Source: Agriotes lineatus (taxonomy: Eukaryota > Arthropoda > Insecta > Coleoptera > Elateridae). Taken from it: a stretch of 64,000 nucleotides of DNA. Positions 1 to 11,949 of the stretch are shown here, piece after piece (the first letter of the stretch is position 1; the number at the start of each line of letters is the position of its first letter). The notes beneath the pieces were generated by a model. That model made no database searches. It saw only the letters and a list, made by a program, of their open reading frames with translations, and had not been told where the DNA came from. The stretch covers positions 1 through 64,000 of the forward strand of contig CALNHX010005141.1 in assembly GCA_940337035.1 (NCBI GenBank), written 5' to 3'. Made by a program: the position numbers and the translations under genes.

Positions 1-608
1 TTGCTTATTTCCATAGGGCAGACAGATCTGATTGCTTACGTGGGTATCCGTAAATTATTAACTTGATACATACAAAAAAATGGAACGCAGTACAACGGTA
101 ACATTCTCTTAGCCTTCGGTTTGCTATTAATCAATGTGTTTTGGCCTAATTTAGTGCTGAAAGTAAGCTCATTTAGAAATTAGTTACGAGGCCGTCAGCC
201 TAGCTGCGATTTCGGATGCACCCGATTGAATTTATGAAATAAGTAATAATGTGATATATTTGCCTACTGTGATATATATTTATTTTGTGCTAGTCTTGTC
301 TGTGTACTTATGCCAGTAATTACAAAACAATTTTATGCCTCCCTGTTATCCGATCCATTAAATCTTAGAAATATTATACGATTTATCACCCTGTGGGTTT
401 TGTTTTATTGTTTACGTTGCATTGCTATCTTGAGCGAGTTTAGTGGTTTTTTTGCTTAAACGAACTAGTGGAACATAAGGCTGCAAACCCCTTGGCGCCC
501 TTATCCGTTCGATCTGTAGTTTTTTTTTGAAGGTAAGTTGCCCACGACCCTTCTCCTGAGTTAGTGCGAGCATGTTCCGATTTACCATCGGCAATTGTTG
601 ATGTAACA
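1..608 (+). repeat. 5' LTR, 3'-most 608 bp
   Basis: It matches 7583-8190 end to end at a constant offset of 7582. The two visible differences are T-run lengths near 450 and near 520, which cancel. It ends TGTAACA at 608, a standard LTR CA end, directly before the primer-binding site. About 1010 bp of this LTR should lie left of the window if the 3' LTR start at 6573 is right. Confidence 0.93.
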
Positions 609-611
609 AAA

Positions 612-629
612 TGGCGCCCGCTGTGAAGG
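612..629 (+). promoter_or_regulatory. tRNA primer-binding site
   Basis: The sequence starts TGGCGCCCGC three bases after the LTR end, the expected place and form for a minus-strand primer site. The first eight bases match the complement of a tRNA-Lys-type 3' end (GGGCGCCA). The rest does not obviously match a lysine T-arm, so the tRNA identity is open. Confidence 0.7.
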
Positions 630-1096
630 CAATTTTTTGAGAAACTTTTCTAGTTAGGGATCCCGTAATTACTGGCAAATATTTAGTTAGGATTGTTTGA
701 TGTTATTTATTGAGTATATTACTGGTTATTGTTTATACCTTAGCCCTTGTTACTCCTTGCATCCTGTTCGTCTTGGCGAATTTGTTTATTTCAGGATATG
801 TTTATAGGAGTCTTGTGCGAATTTGGGAATTTGGTTTGGAATATTTTTTTGAGCTGCGAAGCACCGATTGTTGAATATTTGTACGGCTGGAATTGTTGTG
901 TCGTTGTTGCGAGATTTGTTAGAACATTCTCCATCCGTGCATAGGATTTTAGGGTTTGGCATTTAAGCCATTATTTGAGATTTAGGGATTCGTATGGTAG
1001 GACTTTCTCCAACCTTACGAACGTTTGGATTTTTGCTTGGTAGCATATTTGGCATTCGAGCCATATTTTTTTGGTACATTAGGTGCATGATAGATT
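630..1096 (+). other. gypsy leader, non-coding
   Basis: This 467-bp stretch between the primer-binding site and gag is T-rich. I see no conserved reading frame or repeat in it. It presumably holds the packaging region of the genomic RNA, which is inference from position. Confidence 0.5.
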
Positions 1097-2056
1097 TTGG
1101 ATTTTTGGATCAACAAGGTAGTAGATCAACTGAATTGCATTGAGGACGATTTAGACAAATTAGGTCAACCTGCGGGAGATCCTTTGGTTCCAGCAGGAGT
1201 GGGGAGTTCTGCCGCCGCTGTTAATGTTACTCAGCCACCTTCAAGCAATTCTAATGCTAGCTGTAAGGTTGTACCAGTCCACAAGTGGGGTATTTCTTTC
1301 AGTGGGGATAATACTGGACTTAGCGTAAACGCTTTCATTGAAAGAGTGGAAGAGTTACGGGTCGCCCGAGGAGTCGCTCCAGCAGATTTGAAGAATGCCA
1401 TCATCGACTTGCTGTGTGGTAGCGCATTGATCTGGTATCGTTCTGTTAGAGGTCAGATCAACTCGTGGGACGACTTTATTCGTTGTTTGAGGGAGGAATA
1501 CTTGCCGTTCGACTATGAAGTCGAACTGTGGAATGAAATTAGGGCGCGGGTCCAGGGTCCTCAGGAAAAAGTTGGAAATTATTTCGCTTGTATGGTGAAC
1601 TTGTTTTCTAGGCTATCTCACCCACCATCAGAGCGGGAGAAATTAACGGTGATTCGACGTAACATCGACCCATTTTTCATTAGGGGGGTTGCTTTACAGG
1701 ATTATCATAGCGTTTCGGAATTATTGCAGTTGTGCAAGAAGTTGGAGGCTACTAAAGATCTGGCAACTAGTTATCGAACACCTACGGTCAATAAGGTTGA
1801 TTTTTTGGAACCCGACTTAGCTTGTCCATCTAATGGTAAAACTCCCAAGGCTCGTGTTGAATCTATTGATACTGTGGTCCCAGCGAGGAAATGTTGGAAT
1901 TGTCTGGAGACTGGTCACAATTTTACTAGGTGTTCTAAACCTCGAACGAGACGTTTTTGTTTTTCATGTGGCGCTACAGGTGTAGTGAAGAGTACTTGTC
2001 CGAAGTGTTCGGGAAACGAGGCACAAGGTCGTCGGGTAGCCGGACGTCGATCTTAA
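1097..2056 (+). CDS. gag: gypsy gag polyprotein
   Basis: About 319 codons are open. The middle resembles the retrotransposon gag capsid-like domain (aligned tryptophans in LIWYRSVRGQINSWDDF and a following REEYLPFDYE segment). Near the C-terminus a zinc knuckle, CWNCLETGHNFTRC, fits C-X2-C-X4-H-X4-C. A second one, CFSCGATGVVKSTC, has Val where His is expected and is degenerate. Gag forms the particle and binds the RNA. No in-frame ATG exists at the 5' end: the frame opens after a stop at 1091 and begins TTG, while an ATG at 1087 is in another frame, so the true start is damaged or non-canonical. It overlaps pol by about 100 bases, with pol in the -1 frame, consistent with -1 frameshift expression. 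Confidence 0.85.
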   Translation: MDFWINKVVDQLNCIEDDLDKLGQPAGDPLVPAGVGSSAAAVNVTQPPSSNSNASCKVVPVHKWGISFSGDNTGLSVNAFIERVEELRVARGVAPADLKNAIIDLLCGSALIWYRSVRGQINSWDDFIRCLREEYLPFDYEVELWNEIRARVQGPQEKVGNYFACMVNLFSRLSHPPSEREKLTVIRRNIDPFFIRGVALQDYHSVSELLQLCKKLEATKDLATSYRTPTVNKVDFLEPDLACPSNGKTPKARVESIDTVVPARKCWNCLETGHNFTRCSKPRTRRFCFSCGATGVVKSTCPKCSGNEAQGRRVAGRRS

Positions 2057-5000
2057 GAGGGCAGTCGGCAAATTCATCGTGGAGTTCGAGTTCTGTTAAT
2101 TTTCAGGGCCGGAGGGCCAGAGTTTTTAGTGCTTTCTCTAATCGAAAAGGGGATCCTCGTCCTTACTTACAGGTGGAGGTTTATGGAATATCATTCGTGT
2201 GTCTGTTGGATTCCGGGGCTAGTCGAACTGTGATTGGAGGAGCCGGTTGGAAGAAATTACAGGACATAGGACTTACATTAGAGAGCAGTTACTCTTCGGT
2301 TACGGTAGCTGATGGTCGATCTTGTACAGCGCTGGGAGAAATTTATGTACCCTTTAGGTTGAAAGATAAGGTCAAGGTTATTAAGGCCGTAGTAATTCAG
2401 GATGTCGCCGAGGACATCATCTTAGGCATTGATTTTTGGAAGGGAATGGATCTGGTTCCGCACTTTAGGAAGAATACTTGGGATTTTGGTAATAAGGCGG
2501 TCGTCAACGCCATCCGCATGAAAGAGGACCTAACCAGTGGGGAGGCTCAAGCCTTAGATGACTTGGTGGCACATTTTTTCCAGCAGATGAAGCCAGGCTT
2601 AGGTTGTGCCAAAGGGGTCAAGCATGTTATCGACACGGGAGATGCCCTTCCTATTAAACAGCGTTACTATCCGGTGTCGCCCTATATTCAGGAAAAGATT
2701 GACCAGGAAATTGACACCATGTTAGAGTTGGGAGTCATTGAACCTTCTTCTTCGCCATGGAGCTCACCAGTGGTGATGGTCAAGAAGTCCAACGGGGAAT
2801 ATCGGTTCTGCTTAGATTTCAGGAAGGTGAACAGCGTGACCAAGCGGGATGCGTACCCTTTGCCGTATATGTCCGTCATTCTTGATAGGCTTTCTAACGC
2901 CCAATACTTATCGTCCATTGATTTAAAGTCCGCTTATTGGCAGGTGGAGTTGGAGGAGAGCAGCAAGGAGAAGACAGCGTTTGTCGTTCCTGGTAAGGGG
3001 CTCTACCAGTTCCGTAGATTACCGTTCGGGTTACATAATGCCCCCGGGACTTTTCAGCGTTTGGTAGACCAGCTGTTGGGTTCTGACTTAACACCTTACG
3101 TGTCAGTTTATTTGGATGATATCATTGTGGCCACCCCTACCTTCACGATGCATTTAGAGATTCTGCAAAAGGTCTTCACCAGATTGTTACAGGCTGGACT
3201 CACGGTCAATCCCGAGAAGTGTGAGTTTGTGAAATCGCAACTGAAATATTTAGGTTATGTCATCGATAGGCAAGGCTTGCGAGTAGATCCGTCTAAGGTT
3301 GAGTGTATGGTGAATTATCCTACTCCAAAGTCTAGTAAGGATGTCCGGCGTTTTGTAGGGCTCATCTCGTGGTATAGGAGGTTTGTTAGAGATTTTGCTT
3401 CTCGTGTGGCACCACTTCATCGATTGACTCGGAAGTCGGCGACTTTTAGCTGGAATCCTGAGGCCGAGGCAGCATTTCAAGACATAAACAGTGTCTAGTT
3501 TCGGCCCGGTCCGGATTTCAAGGAACCTTTCACCTTGCAGACTGATGCCTCACAAGTTGGTTTAGGTTGCGTACTCACCCAGAAGATCGGAGGGGAAGAG
3601 CGTGTTATTGCCTATGCTAGCAGGAGTTTGACTCACCAGGAGAAAAAGTTTTCAGCAACCGAGCTCGAGTGTCTCGCTGTGGTATGGGCTATCGAGAAGT
3701 TCCGCCCGTATGTGGAAGGAGTCCAATTCCATGTTGTCACCGATCACCATTCTCTATTGTGGTTATGGAAGCTACAGAATCCATCAGGTCGTTTAGCTCG
3801 TTGGGCGTTAAGGTTACAGGGTTACGATTTCACGATTAGTTACCGTAAGGGATCTGAGAATGTAGTACCGGATGCGTTGTCTAGGGCTATAGCAGCAATT
3901 GAGATTCAAGAAGCCGACCAGGACCAGTGGTATACGAAGCTTAGGGCAAGAATTGTCGAAACCCCCCACAATTTTCCCCAGTGGCGTGTGGAGGGCAATA
4001 ACATCTTTAAGTTAACGCATGCAGGGTCTCCTAACTTGAATAGGGATTGTGATTGGAAGCTGGTGGTTCCAAAGTCTTTACGTGCTAAAGTTTTAGTGGA
4101 GAATCATGATGAGCCGACGGCTGGACACTTTGGTTATTTCAAAACTCTTAGGCGTGTTTCAGCTCGTTATTACTGGCCAAAGCTGAACATCGATGTGGCC
4201 CGTTACGTTCGTAGATGCCCAGTGTGTACTTCCCAGAAACCCGACCAGAGGAAACCTTATGGTGAAATGCACAAGCGTATTCTTTCTCTTCCTTGGGAGG
4301 TTATCTGTACTGATTTGGTAGGTCCGCTTCCGGTGTCAGCTAAGCGTAATCGGTTTATTTTGGTTGTTGTCGATTGTTTCACGAAGTATGCAATGATGTT
4401 CCCTCTGAAGACAGCTACGAGTGCGGCGGTGGTTAAACATCTTGAGAATGAGGTTATGTTGGTCTTTGGTGCTCCCGAGAGGATAATTTGTGATAATGGG
4501 AAGCAGTACGTCAGTAAGGCATTTCGGGATTTAGCCAAGCGCTATGACAGCAAGATTGTGTATAATGCCAATTACCATCCACAGGCAAACCCATGTGAAC
4601 GGGTGAATCGAGTCATCAAGACCATGATACGGTCCTATGTTAACAACGATCATCGAACATGGGATGAGAAGTTACCACAGTTGGGTTATGCGTTACGTAC
4701 AGCGGTACATGAAGTTACAGGTTATTCCCCAGCCTATTTGAATTTTGGTAGAGAACCGTGTTTGTCGGGGAAGATGCATCGACTTCGGGACCAGGGCAAC
4801 CAACCTCTTGATTTCCACGATCGGACCGATCTTAACGAACATCTTAAGGGTTTGAGGAGCATTTATGCTACTGTTAAGGCGCGTCTCGATAAGGCTTTCC
4901 ATACCAGCACTCAGCGTTATAATTTGAGGCGTCGACCAGTTAGTTTAGAGTTAGGTCAGACTGTGTGGAAGAGGAATTACACCCTCTCGAATAAGGCCGA

Positions 5001-5160
5001 TTACGTGGCTGCCAAGCTGACTCCCAAGTTTATCAAATGCCGTGTTAGACAAAAGGTATCGCCGAATGTGTATGAGCTGGAGGATTTTGAGACTCGTCGG
5101 AGTTTAGGTTCGTGGCATGTACAGGATTTAAAGGTTCATGAAGATGAGGATTTAGAGTGA
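1957..5160 (+). pseudogene. pol: gypsy pol (protease, RT, RNase H, integrase), one break
   Basis: In order: aspartic protease with LLDSGASRTVIG near residue 83; reverse transcriptase with the YLDDIIV active site at about 3110; RNase H starting LQTDASQVGLG at about 3535; integrase with an HHCC zinc site (HDEPTAGHFG then CPVCTSQK) and catalytic D, D and E in CTDLVGPLP, CDNGKQYVS and NPCERVNR. The frame is open from 1957 to 5160 except for a TAG at 3496 in the RT-RNase H linker. Around it the expected linker residues QCLVSA can be read in another frame from about 3488, so this looks like two nearby compensating indels rather than a point nonsense mutation. The product would copy the RNA and insert the cDNA. 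As it stands RT and RNase H/integrase are separated. Confidence 0.92.
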
Positions 5161-5168
5161 GCGTGTTA

Positions 5169-5400
5169 TAGGGTGGTTGGTTGGGCACGCAGGGAAGGTC
5201 ACTATAGGAAGCATTGTCATCTTGCTTTTCCTCTTTTTTAGAGTATAGGGTGGTTGGTTGGGCACGCAGGGAAGGTCACGATAGGAAGCATTGTCATCTT
5301 GCTTTTCCTTTTTTTTAGAGTATAGGGTGGTTGGTTGGGCACGCAGGGAAGGTCACCATAGGGATCATTATCATCTTGTTTTCCCCATTTTAGAGTATAG
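5169..5400 (+). repeat. 77-bp tandem repeat, three units
   Basis: A unit beginning AGGGTGGTTGGTTGGGCACG starts at about 5170, 5247 and 5324, a constant 77-bp spacing, with a degenerate fourth partial copy after 5395. It sits directly after the pol stop codon. Confidence 0.9.
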
Positions 5401-5647
5401 GGAGCTATATCATCTTGTTCTCCCCGTCTCTTTAGCATTAGGGTAGCTGAATGCTTGCGAATGTGAGTTTTGTAGGTGTCGTTTGGTTAGCACCTGGTGT
5501 CTTGCAATATTTATTTAGGTTATGTACCGTTTACGTCATTTGAGGGATTTTGGGTTGCTTGACACTAGTACTTGTTGGGTTTAGGTTAACATTCGCGAGT
5601 AGTTGGTTGTTCAGTGTTAGGTTTGTTTCCGTTAAAACGGAGTTATC

Positions 5648-5810
5648 GTTCACAGATTCTTCTGGTGAACCTTTTTTTGCTGTACGATTAAGTTTCCGTT
5701 AGTGAGGGATCATTGTTCACAGATTTTCCTGGTGAACGTCTTTTGGTTCGTACGAGCGAGTTTCCGATAGTTCGGGATTATTGTTCACAGATTTTTCTGG
5801 TGAATGATTT
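5648..5810 (+). repeat. ~68-bp tandem repeat, three units
   Basis: GTTCACAGATT with a nearby CTGGTGAA starts at 5648, 5715 and 5783, spaced 67 and 68 bp. The TTCAC and GTGAA parts are inverted, so each unit could form a small hairpin in RNA. Confidence 0.8.
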
Positions 5811-6557
5811 AGTTTGTGTCGAGACGATCAGTCCTTCATTCTTCGCCTTCTTTCCTTCCGACATTTACCTATCCCTTTTCCTTTTCGTTCAGAGTATATG
5901 GTCTTCGGTATGAATGTGGGGATCCCATGAGTTGCTTTCCTATTTTTCTAACTTTCTCTTTGATCTGGTATGTTTGTGACTTGAGCGTGAATGGAGTCTT
6001 CGGAATGCATGAGGTAAAGGTTGTAGGGACCTTTGTCCCCTCCGTACGCGGTGTGGGAGGGACCCTCAACCAGTATGATTGGTGAGGAGCATAAATGTGG
6101 CTCTGCCTGTCGCTTCACTGATCTCCTTCAGATCCTCTTTTCCCGGGGTTACCTTCTCCTCACGATCGTCAAAAGAAGAACCCTGATCGTTCTCTTAGTT
6201 TGTGTTGTAGTCCTATTTCGGTCTAGCAGTACCATAACTGCCGGGGTATCTTCCACCTCGGGGTTTTTTTTGTTTTGGAAGTATTCAAGGGGGCGGGTAC
6301 TTGGTGTGGTCTTGGGATGATGTTTGGGGGGTCTCGGGTCTGGGACCGCTCAGCGATGGGTCGTCACGGGTCTGCTCACCGGCGCAGCACTCTTCACCTC
6401 GCAGCGACGAGTAGACTCGATCCCTGTCGTGTGGGTCGTTCTGGCTTCAGGGTCCTCTGGGTGTCACCTCTGTCCACACCAGTAGTTGTTGTTCTGAGGT
6501 GCGGGTTTTCGTGGTTTTTATGGTTGTAGTTTGGATGTTTGAGGGTCAAACCTCTTT

Positions 6558-6571
6558 AAGAAAGGGGGGAG
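6558..6571 (+). promoter_or_regulatory. polypurine tract
   Basis: An all-purine run, AAGAAAGGGGGGAG, lies immediately before a TG that can serve as the LTR start. This is the standard plus-strand priming signal and fixes the 3' LTR start at about 6573. Confidence 0.75.
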
Positions 6572-6572
6572 T

Positions 6573-8190
6573 TGAGACCAGTTATTTGTTTCTCATATAT
6601 TTAGCATTTTTACGAGCGAAAGCACCTAATTTGCAGGAAACTTTTGTGGTTTTTGGAACAATACAGATTGCTACCCGAAACATTTTCTAGTGGAAATACA
6701 GGTTTCTATTTTCTGTTTGAAATGGTTGTGTTTGAAATGCGGGTTTCTGTATTATCGGCACCAACAACTTCCGCCGTTGTCGTGAGATGGCGTTAGGGAA
6801 GCGTCGTTTTTCGTGAAAAGTTGCTTGCTAAGATGTCTGCCCGCTAAATTGTTTGTTTGGACAATCTTCGAGGTGCATCGTCTCCCATGTAGGAAGCTGA
6901 ACTGAAAGAAGGGTTCGTAAAGGACGCCCAAAGAACCTAGTTGTTGTGGCAGCCGCTATTTTAACATCCTTTCCGTCGATGGGCCAGAAAAGTTACCAAA
7001 ACCTCTGTTTGTGTAAAGCACATTTTTCTGTTAGGCGAATATCAGACTTTTTTTGGCTCCTTGCTTCGGGCTGAGATCCTCCTTGCTTAGGGCTGAGATC
7101 ATCCCAAAGTCGATGGCTGTGGATCCTCGCACACCCCTCGGAGAGATTTGAGGCAGAGTCCTGTTTGTGGTGGCTCACAGCTTCCCGTAGGAGCAGCCCC
7201 CTGGTGTTTGGAGTGACCTCTTGAGGCCGAGTTTGGTTTGAAACCTACCTCGATTATTTTGCAATTTGTTATATGAACTCTCAAACGATTTCGTTGTGCG
7301 GCATTGTAATATGTTCGTTAACTGCTAGGATGCACTGGAATTTTCAATTGCCTGCGTTATCTTGTTTAGCAATTCATATAGGGTTCTGTTATTAGCGGCT
7401 TCACCGCAAGTAATTGTTATAATCAGGTGTCACACGAAGTGCGAGCTTCGCTGTGCTTATGTTAAAGTAAATTCGCCGAAGCTCATTTTGTATTGAAATT
7501 TCGCTGAGCGAGTGGCAACCCTAGTTGCGATAGTTCCATGCTCCTTCGGCTTAATTAAAATAGCTGGAACAGTATTCAGCAGTTGCTTATTTCCATAGGG
7601 CAGACAGATCTGATTGCTTACGTGGGTATCCGTAAATTATTAACTTGATACATACAAAAAAATGGAACGCAGTACAACGGTAACATTCTCTTAGCCTTCG
7701 GTTTGCTATTAATCAATGTGTTTTGGCCTAATTTAGTGCTGAAAGTAAGCTCATTTAGAAATTAGTTACGAGGCCGTCAGCCTAGCTGCGATTTCGGATG
7801 CACCCGATTGAATTTATGAAATAAGTAATAATGTGATATATTTGCCTACTGTGATATATATTTATTTTGTGCTAGTCTTGTCTGTGTACTTATGCCAGTA
7901 ATTACAAAACAATTTTATGCCTCCCTGTTATCCGATCCATTAAATCTTAGAAATATTATACGATTTATCACCCTGTGGGTTTTGTTTTATTGTTTACGTT
8001 GCATTGCTATCTTGAGCGAGTTTAGTGGTTTTTTTTGCTTAAACGAACTAGTGGAACATAAGGCTGCAAACCCCTTGGCGCCCTTATCCGTTCGATCTGT
8101 AGTTTTTTTTGAAGGTAAGTTGCCCACGACCCTTCTCCTGAGTTAGTGCGAGCATGTTCCGATTTACCATCGGCAATTGTTGATGTAACA
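6573..8190 (+). repeat. 3' LTR (about 1618 bp)
   Basis: It starts TGAGACC after the polypurine tract and ends TGTAACA at 8190. Only its last 608 bp can be checked against the 5' LTR inside this window. The start rests on the polypurine tract and the TG...CA convention. At about 1.6 kb it is long for an insect gypsy element. Confidence 0.75.
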
Positions 8191-10359
8191 ATGTTTACAG
8201 TTTGAGGCTAAGTTAGATAAACGTTTTTGGGCAGAGGCTGTAAACTGTGCTGTCTACTTAAGAAATAGATCTGTCGTGAGTGGGTTAAAAGAAAAAACAC
8301 CTTATGAAATGTGGACAAACTTAAAACCTGACGTGAGTAACATTAGGGTTTTTGGAAGTGAGGTTATGGTACACATACCAAAACAAAAACGCAATAAATG
8401 GGATAAAAAGGCAGAAAAAATGATTTTGGTCGGTTTTGGTGAAGATGTAAAGGGATATAGGTTGTACGACCCAAGTTGGAACAGTGTTATAACAAGTAGA
8501 AATGTGGTGATAATGGAAAACACATTTGAAAAGATTGACATTGTAGTTACCGATACTAACAAAGACACGAACAATACTGAGAGGGATGACTCAGATTCAG
8601 TGGGGGTAGATCAAACCGCAGAACAGCTCGATGAACAGGATGAAATAATTCAAGGAAGTGAAGAGGATTCCAGTAGCACCTTAGAAGAGACGACGGATGA
8701 TGATTTTGAACCACCATACGAAGTAGAAACTCCAGTAGCAGTTCGAAGATCAGGAAGAGAAGTAAAACCTAGAAACTTTGAAGATTATGTGACATATATG
8801 TGTGTTGATAAATCAGTTTTAGACGATCCTCTAACAGCTCAAGAAGCTTTGTCGAGGCCTGATGGAAATAAGTAGAGACAAGCAATGTTGGAAGAAATGG
8901 AAAGTTTTGAAGAAAAGCAAGCATGGGATTTAACAGATTTGCCAAAAAATGGAAAAGTGGTAGTGTAAGTGGGTGTTTAAACGGAAGTGTGACAGTGAAA
9001 ATCAAGTGCGGTACAGAGCGCGTCTTGTAGCTAAAGGGTTCACGCAGAGGGCAGGTATCGACTATGATGAAACTTTTGCTCCAGTAGTGCGACACTCAAC
9101 TTTACGTTTGCTGATAGATTTATCTGTTAAATGGGGTCTAAAAATTACCCATCTTGATGTCACAACAGCTTTTTTTAAACGGACATTTAAAAGAAAATGT
9201 GTATATGGAACAACCGGAAGGTTTTGTAAAGACAGGTAGCGAACAACAGGTATGCAAATTAAAGAGAGCAATTTATGGGCTTAAACAGGTTTCAACAGCT
9301 TGGAATAAACGTGTTGACGAGGTTTTATTAGGTTTAGGTTATCAACGGTCAGATTCCGAGCCTTGTGTTTATGTTAAAAGAAATAATGATTTAATTACTG
9401 TTGTAGCTTTGTATGTCGACGACTTCTTTGTGTTTTCTAACGATTCTGAAAGTACCAATTTTTTGAAATGTTATTTAAATTCAAAGTTTAAAATAAAAGA
9501 TCTAGGCGAGGCTAAACAGATCTTGGGTATGCGAATCAGAAAAAATCACAATGAATATAGTGTTACATTAGATCAAGAACAATATGTGAATCAGGTCTTA
9601 AAACGATTTAATATGTCAGACTGTAAAAGTGTTAATACTCCCTTGGAGTGTAATAAAAATATTGTTGATCAGAATGTAAAAATATGTGATGCGAATTTGC
9701 CTTATCAGAAATTAATCGGTAGTTTAATGTACCTGGCAGTATTAACTCGCCCTGACATAGCATTTGCAGTTAGTTATTAAAGCCAGTTTAATAACTGTTA
9801 TACTCAATATCATTGGTAGCAGGCAAAACGAGTATTAAAATATTTGCAGGGTACAAAAACTTTAGGTTTAGGATTTAAAGAAGAAAATGTGGACCTAGAG
9901 GGTTTTGTAGATGCCGATTGGGCAAGCAATAATAATGATAGAAAATCCTACACAGGATATGTTTTTAAATTCGATGGTTCTGCAGTTTCATGGGAAAGCA
10001 ATAAACAAAAAACTGTAGCGTTAAGTAGCATGGAAGCTGAATATATGGCTTTGACTGAGGCTTCAAAGGAAGTTATATATTTAAGGAATTTATTAAAGGA
10101 ATTAACCGGTAGGATTAATTGCATTACTTTGCATAACGATAGTCAGAGTGCTCAAAAATTAGCAATAAATCCTATTCATCATAAAAGATCTGAGCACATA
10201 GATATTAAGCATCATTTTGTTCGTAAAGTCATATCTAATAATTATGTAGAAGTCAAATATCTTTGTACAGATGAAATGACTGCTGATATTCTAACGAAGG
10301 GTTTGAATACTGCAAAGCATGTTAAATTCACTAAGAACTTAGGTTTAGTTCCATTATAA
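8191..10359 (+). pseudogene. Ty1/copia pol, C-terminal part, broken
   Basis: The sequence opens mid-gene in the integrase C-terminal region (GEDVKGYRLYDP and neighbouring residues), runs through an acidic linker, then reverse transcriptase with YVDDFFVF at about 9415 and RNase H (VDADWASNNNDRKSYTGY; ALSSMEAEYMAL), ending at 10359. This integrase-before-RT order is diagnostic of copia. Lesions: TAG at about 8873 where Trp is expected, a frameshift near 8967, another near 9170, and stops near 9778 and 9820. The 5' part lies beyond the left window edge because the gypsy element split the gene. It is a dead copy. Confidence 0.93.
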
Positions 10360-11949
10360 TAGTTTTTGATATAGTGGGGGTATTGAAATTATATCTAAAA
10401 ACTATGTTGTTAACGCCATCTGTTGAAGGCTACTTGTAACCAGCTATAATGGCAATTACTCAGTTCGTACAAAGAATGTAACGTTTCGCCCTGAGATTAG
10501 ATCCTAGTAATGCTCAAAAAGCATTTGAATTGAATTCAGCGCGCTTTATAAACGTTGCGGATCCAACCGATGATAAGCCGATCGACATCCGATGAAGCAA
10601 GTTACGATAAGGCGGCGCGCAAGCGAATCTCTCCTCCTATTCTAATCGTCACCGGAAGCAGCAGATAAGGGGCCCCGATACTATATATACGAAAACCGTC
10701 CAGCTGCCGCTCTCTCTGACCGATCTTCATCCGATAAGAAGATACCTGACCTGATCCGTTATCTAATCTGGCTGCATTTCCTACCGCCATTTTGTCGTTA
10801 CGAACTGTTTGCAAGATTAAGATAATTCACACCCGTTATAAATAACCCGTAATAAACGCTACTCTATCATGTCGGTAAATTCTGGTTAGTAGTGTAGCGT
10901 TTGAATCCGAAATATTACAAGATCCAGCACACGTTGTTGGGATCTTGGAATATTTTATAATCTCCATACCCGAACGTTCCCGTGCCCTCATTGACTGCGA
11001 AATCCTGTTTATTCGCTGTGCACAAAAGGCCAACGAATCGTCCGATTTCCGCGAAGATTAATTTTGTGTGATTCACAGCGTATTACTTTGCCGGAAGCCA
11101 TCGCCCGACCCGCAAAGCCTGCAGGCAGAGTTCCCCGTCCAAAGGTCATATCAAGCGTAAACAAAATTAAAGCAACGGCCTGGAACCGATAGCGCACTAT
11201 CTCACCAGCCGGACCTACCGATAAGACGCTCCGTTCTACCTGCGAGAGACGAAAAACTATTTACGCACCTGGAAATTGCGAGCTACCGTTTGTATGCTGA
11301 GTCCGTCCGGAGGGAACCGCAACTTCCAGGAAGGCATCGCACATTAAACACTAAACGCACAAACATTCTCCAGGTAAAGCTCGCCATATATTTTAATTCG
11401 TAAAATCCGGAGAAGGAAAGTGCCTGCAAACACAACTTTTGGGATTTTCGACATCAATCGGCTTCGAGCGGAGAACTCTCGCAAATCGGCGCAGAAGGTA
11501 CCACTCGCTGTCCGCCCGAGGAGCGACATTTCCAAAGCTCGTGACCTCCTCCGCAGAGGCGACTTGTGGGCTGCCTACACCGCCAACAAAATTTCAACGT
11601 GAAATCGATAGTATTTGCAACTTTCGTATTTTATGATATACAATTCAGTTCGTATTATGTATAACACAGTTAAAAACATTATATTGATTTATTACTAACA
11701 TATCGTTGTTGCTGTATTTATTAAACTCGAGTGTACCGAACTCTCTCCGACAGTGAGTTATCCCGCGGCTAAATTTTAATATACCCTTACGATAAGAGTG
11801 GAATATTACAAGAATAAAAGTAGTCTGTGCTAAAAACTCAACCGCAGTGGTTTCATTTTCTAATAAAAACTACGTAAAAGGAATACAAATTTAAATAATT
11901 CACAAGAAAAATAAAATTTATAGATATATAAATATGTAGGTATAGCACT
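10360..11949 (+). other. copia 3' end: polypurine tract, LTR start, then non-coding DNA
   Basis: AGTGGGGG at 10373-10380 is a polypurine tract and TGAAATTATATC from 10384 is a plausible LTR start. The LTR end cannot be fixed without a second copy. The rest holds only short frames with no recognisable protein. I see no tandem or inverted structure. Confidence 0.6.

Larger units (their letters stand above)
5161..6557 (+). other. gypsy 3' non-coding region
   Basis: About 1.4 kb lies between the pol stop and the polypurine tract. Only short frames exist, without signal-peptide, membrane or glycoprotein features, so I see no env. It contains two tandem-repeat blocks, listed separately, and otherwise T-rich unique DNA. 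Confidence 0.75.
1..8190 (+). mobile_element. Ty3/gypsy LTR retrotransposon, 5' LTR truncated by window edge
   Basis: The first 608 bases recur at 7583-8190 with only homopolymer-length differences seen by eye, so they are the end of the 5' LTR and the end of the 3' LTR. Between them lie a primer-binding site, gag with a zinc knuckle, pol in the order protease, reverse transcriptase, RNase H, integrase (the gypsy order), a long non-coding 3' region and a polypurine tract. No env-like reading frame is present. Right of the element the sequence is copia integrase-coding DNA, so it inserted into a copia element. The near-identity of the LTR segments implies recent insertion, although gag has no in-frame ATG and pol is broken. 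Confidence 0.93.

Noticed and set aside
5161..6572. Possible env gene of the gypsy element from several 60-95 codon frames
   Set aside because: Frames are short, overlapping, in different phases, and lack any signal peptide, cleavage site or membrane segment. The region contains tandem repeats instead.
10384..11949. Exact copia LTR
   Set aside because: Only one LTR is in the window, so its end cannot be set. Only the polypurine tract and TG start are supported.
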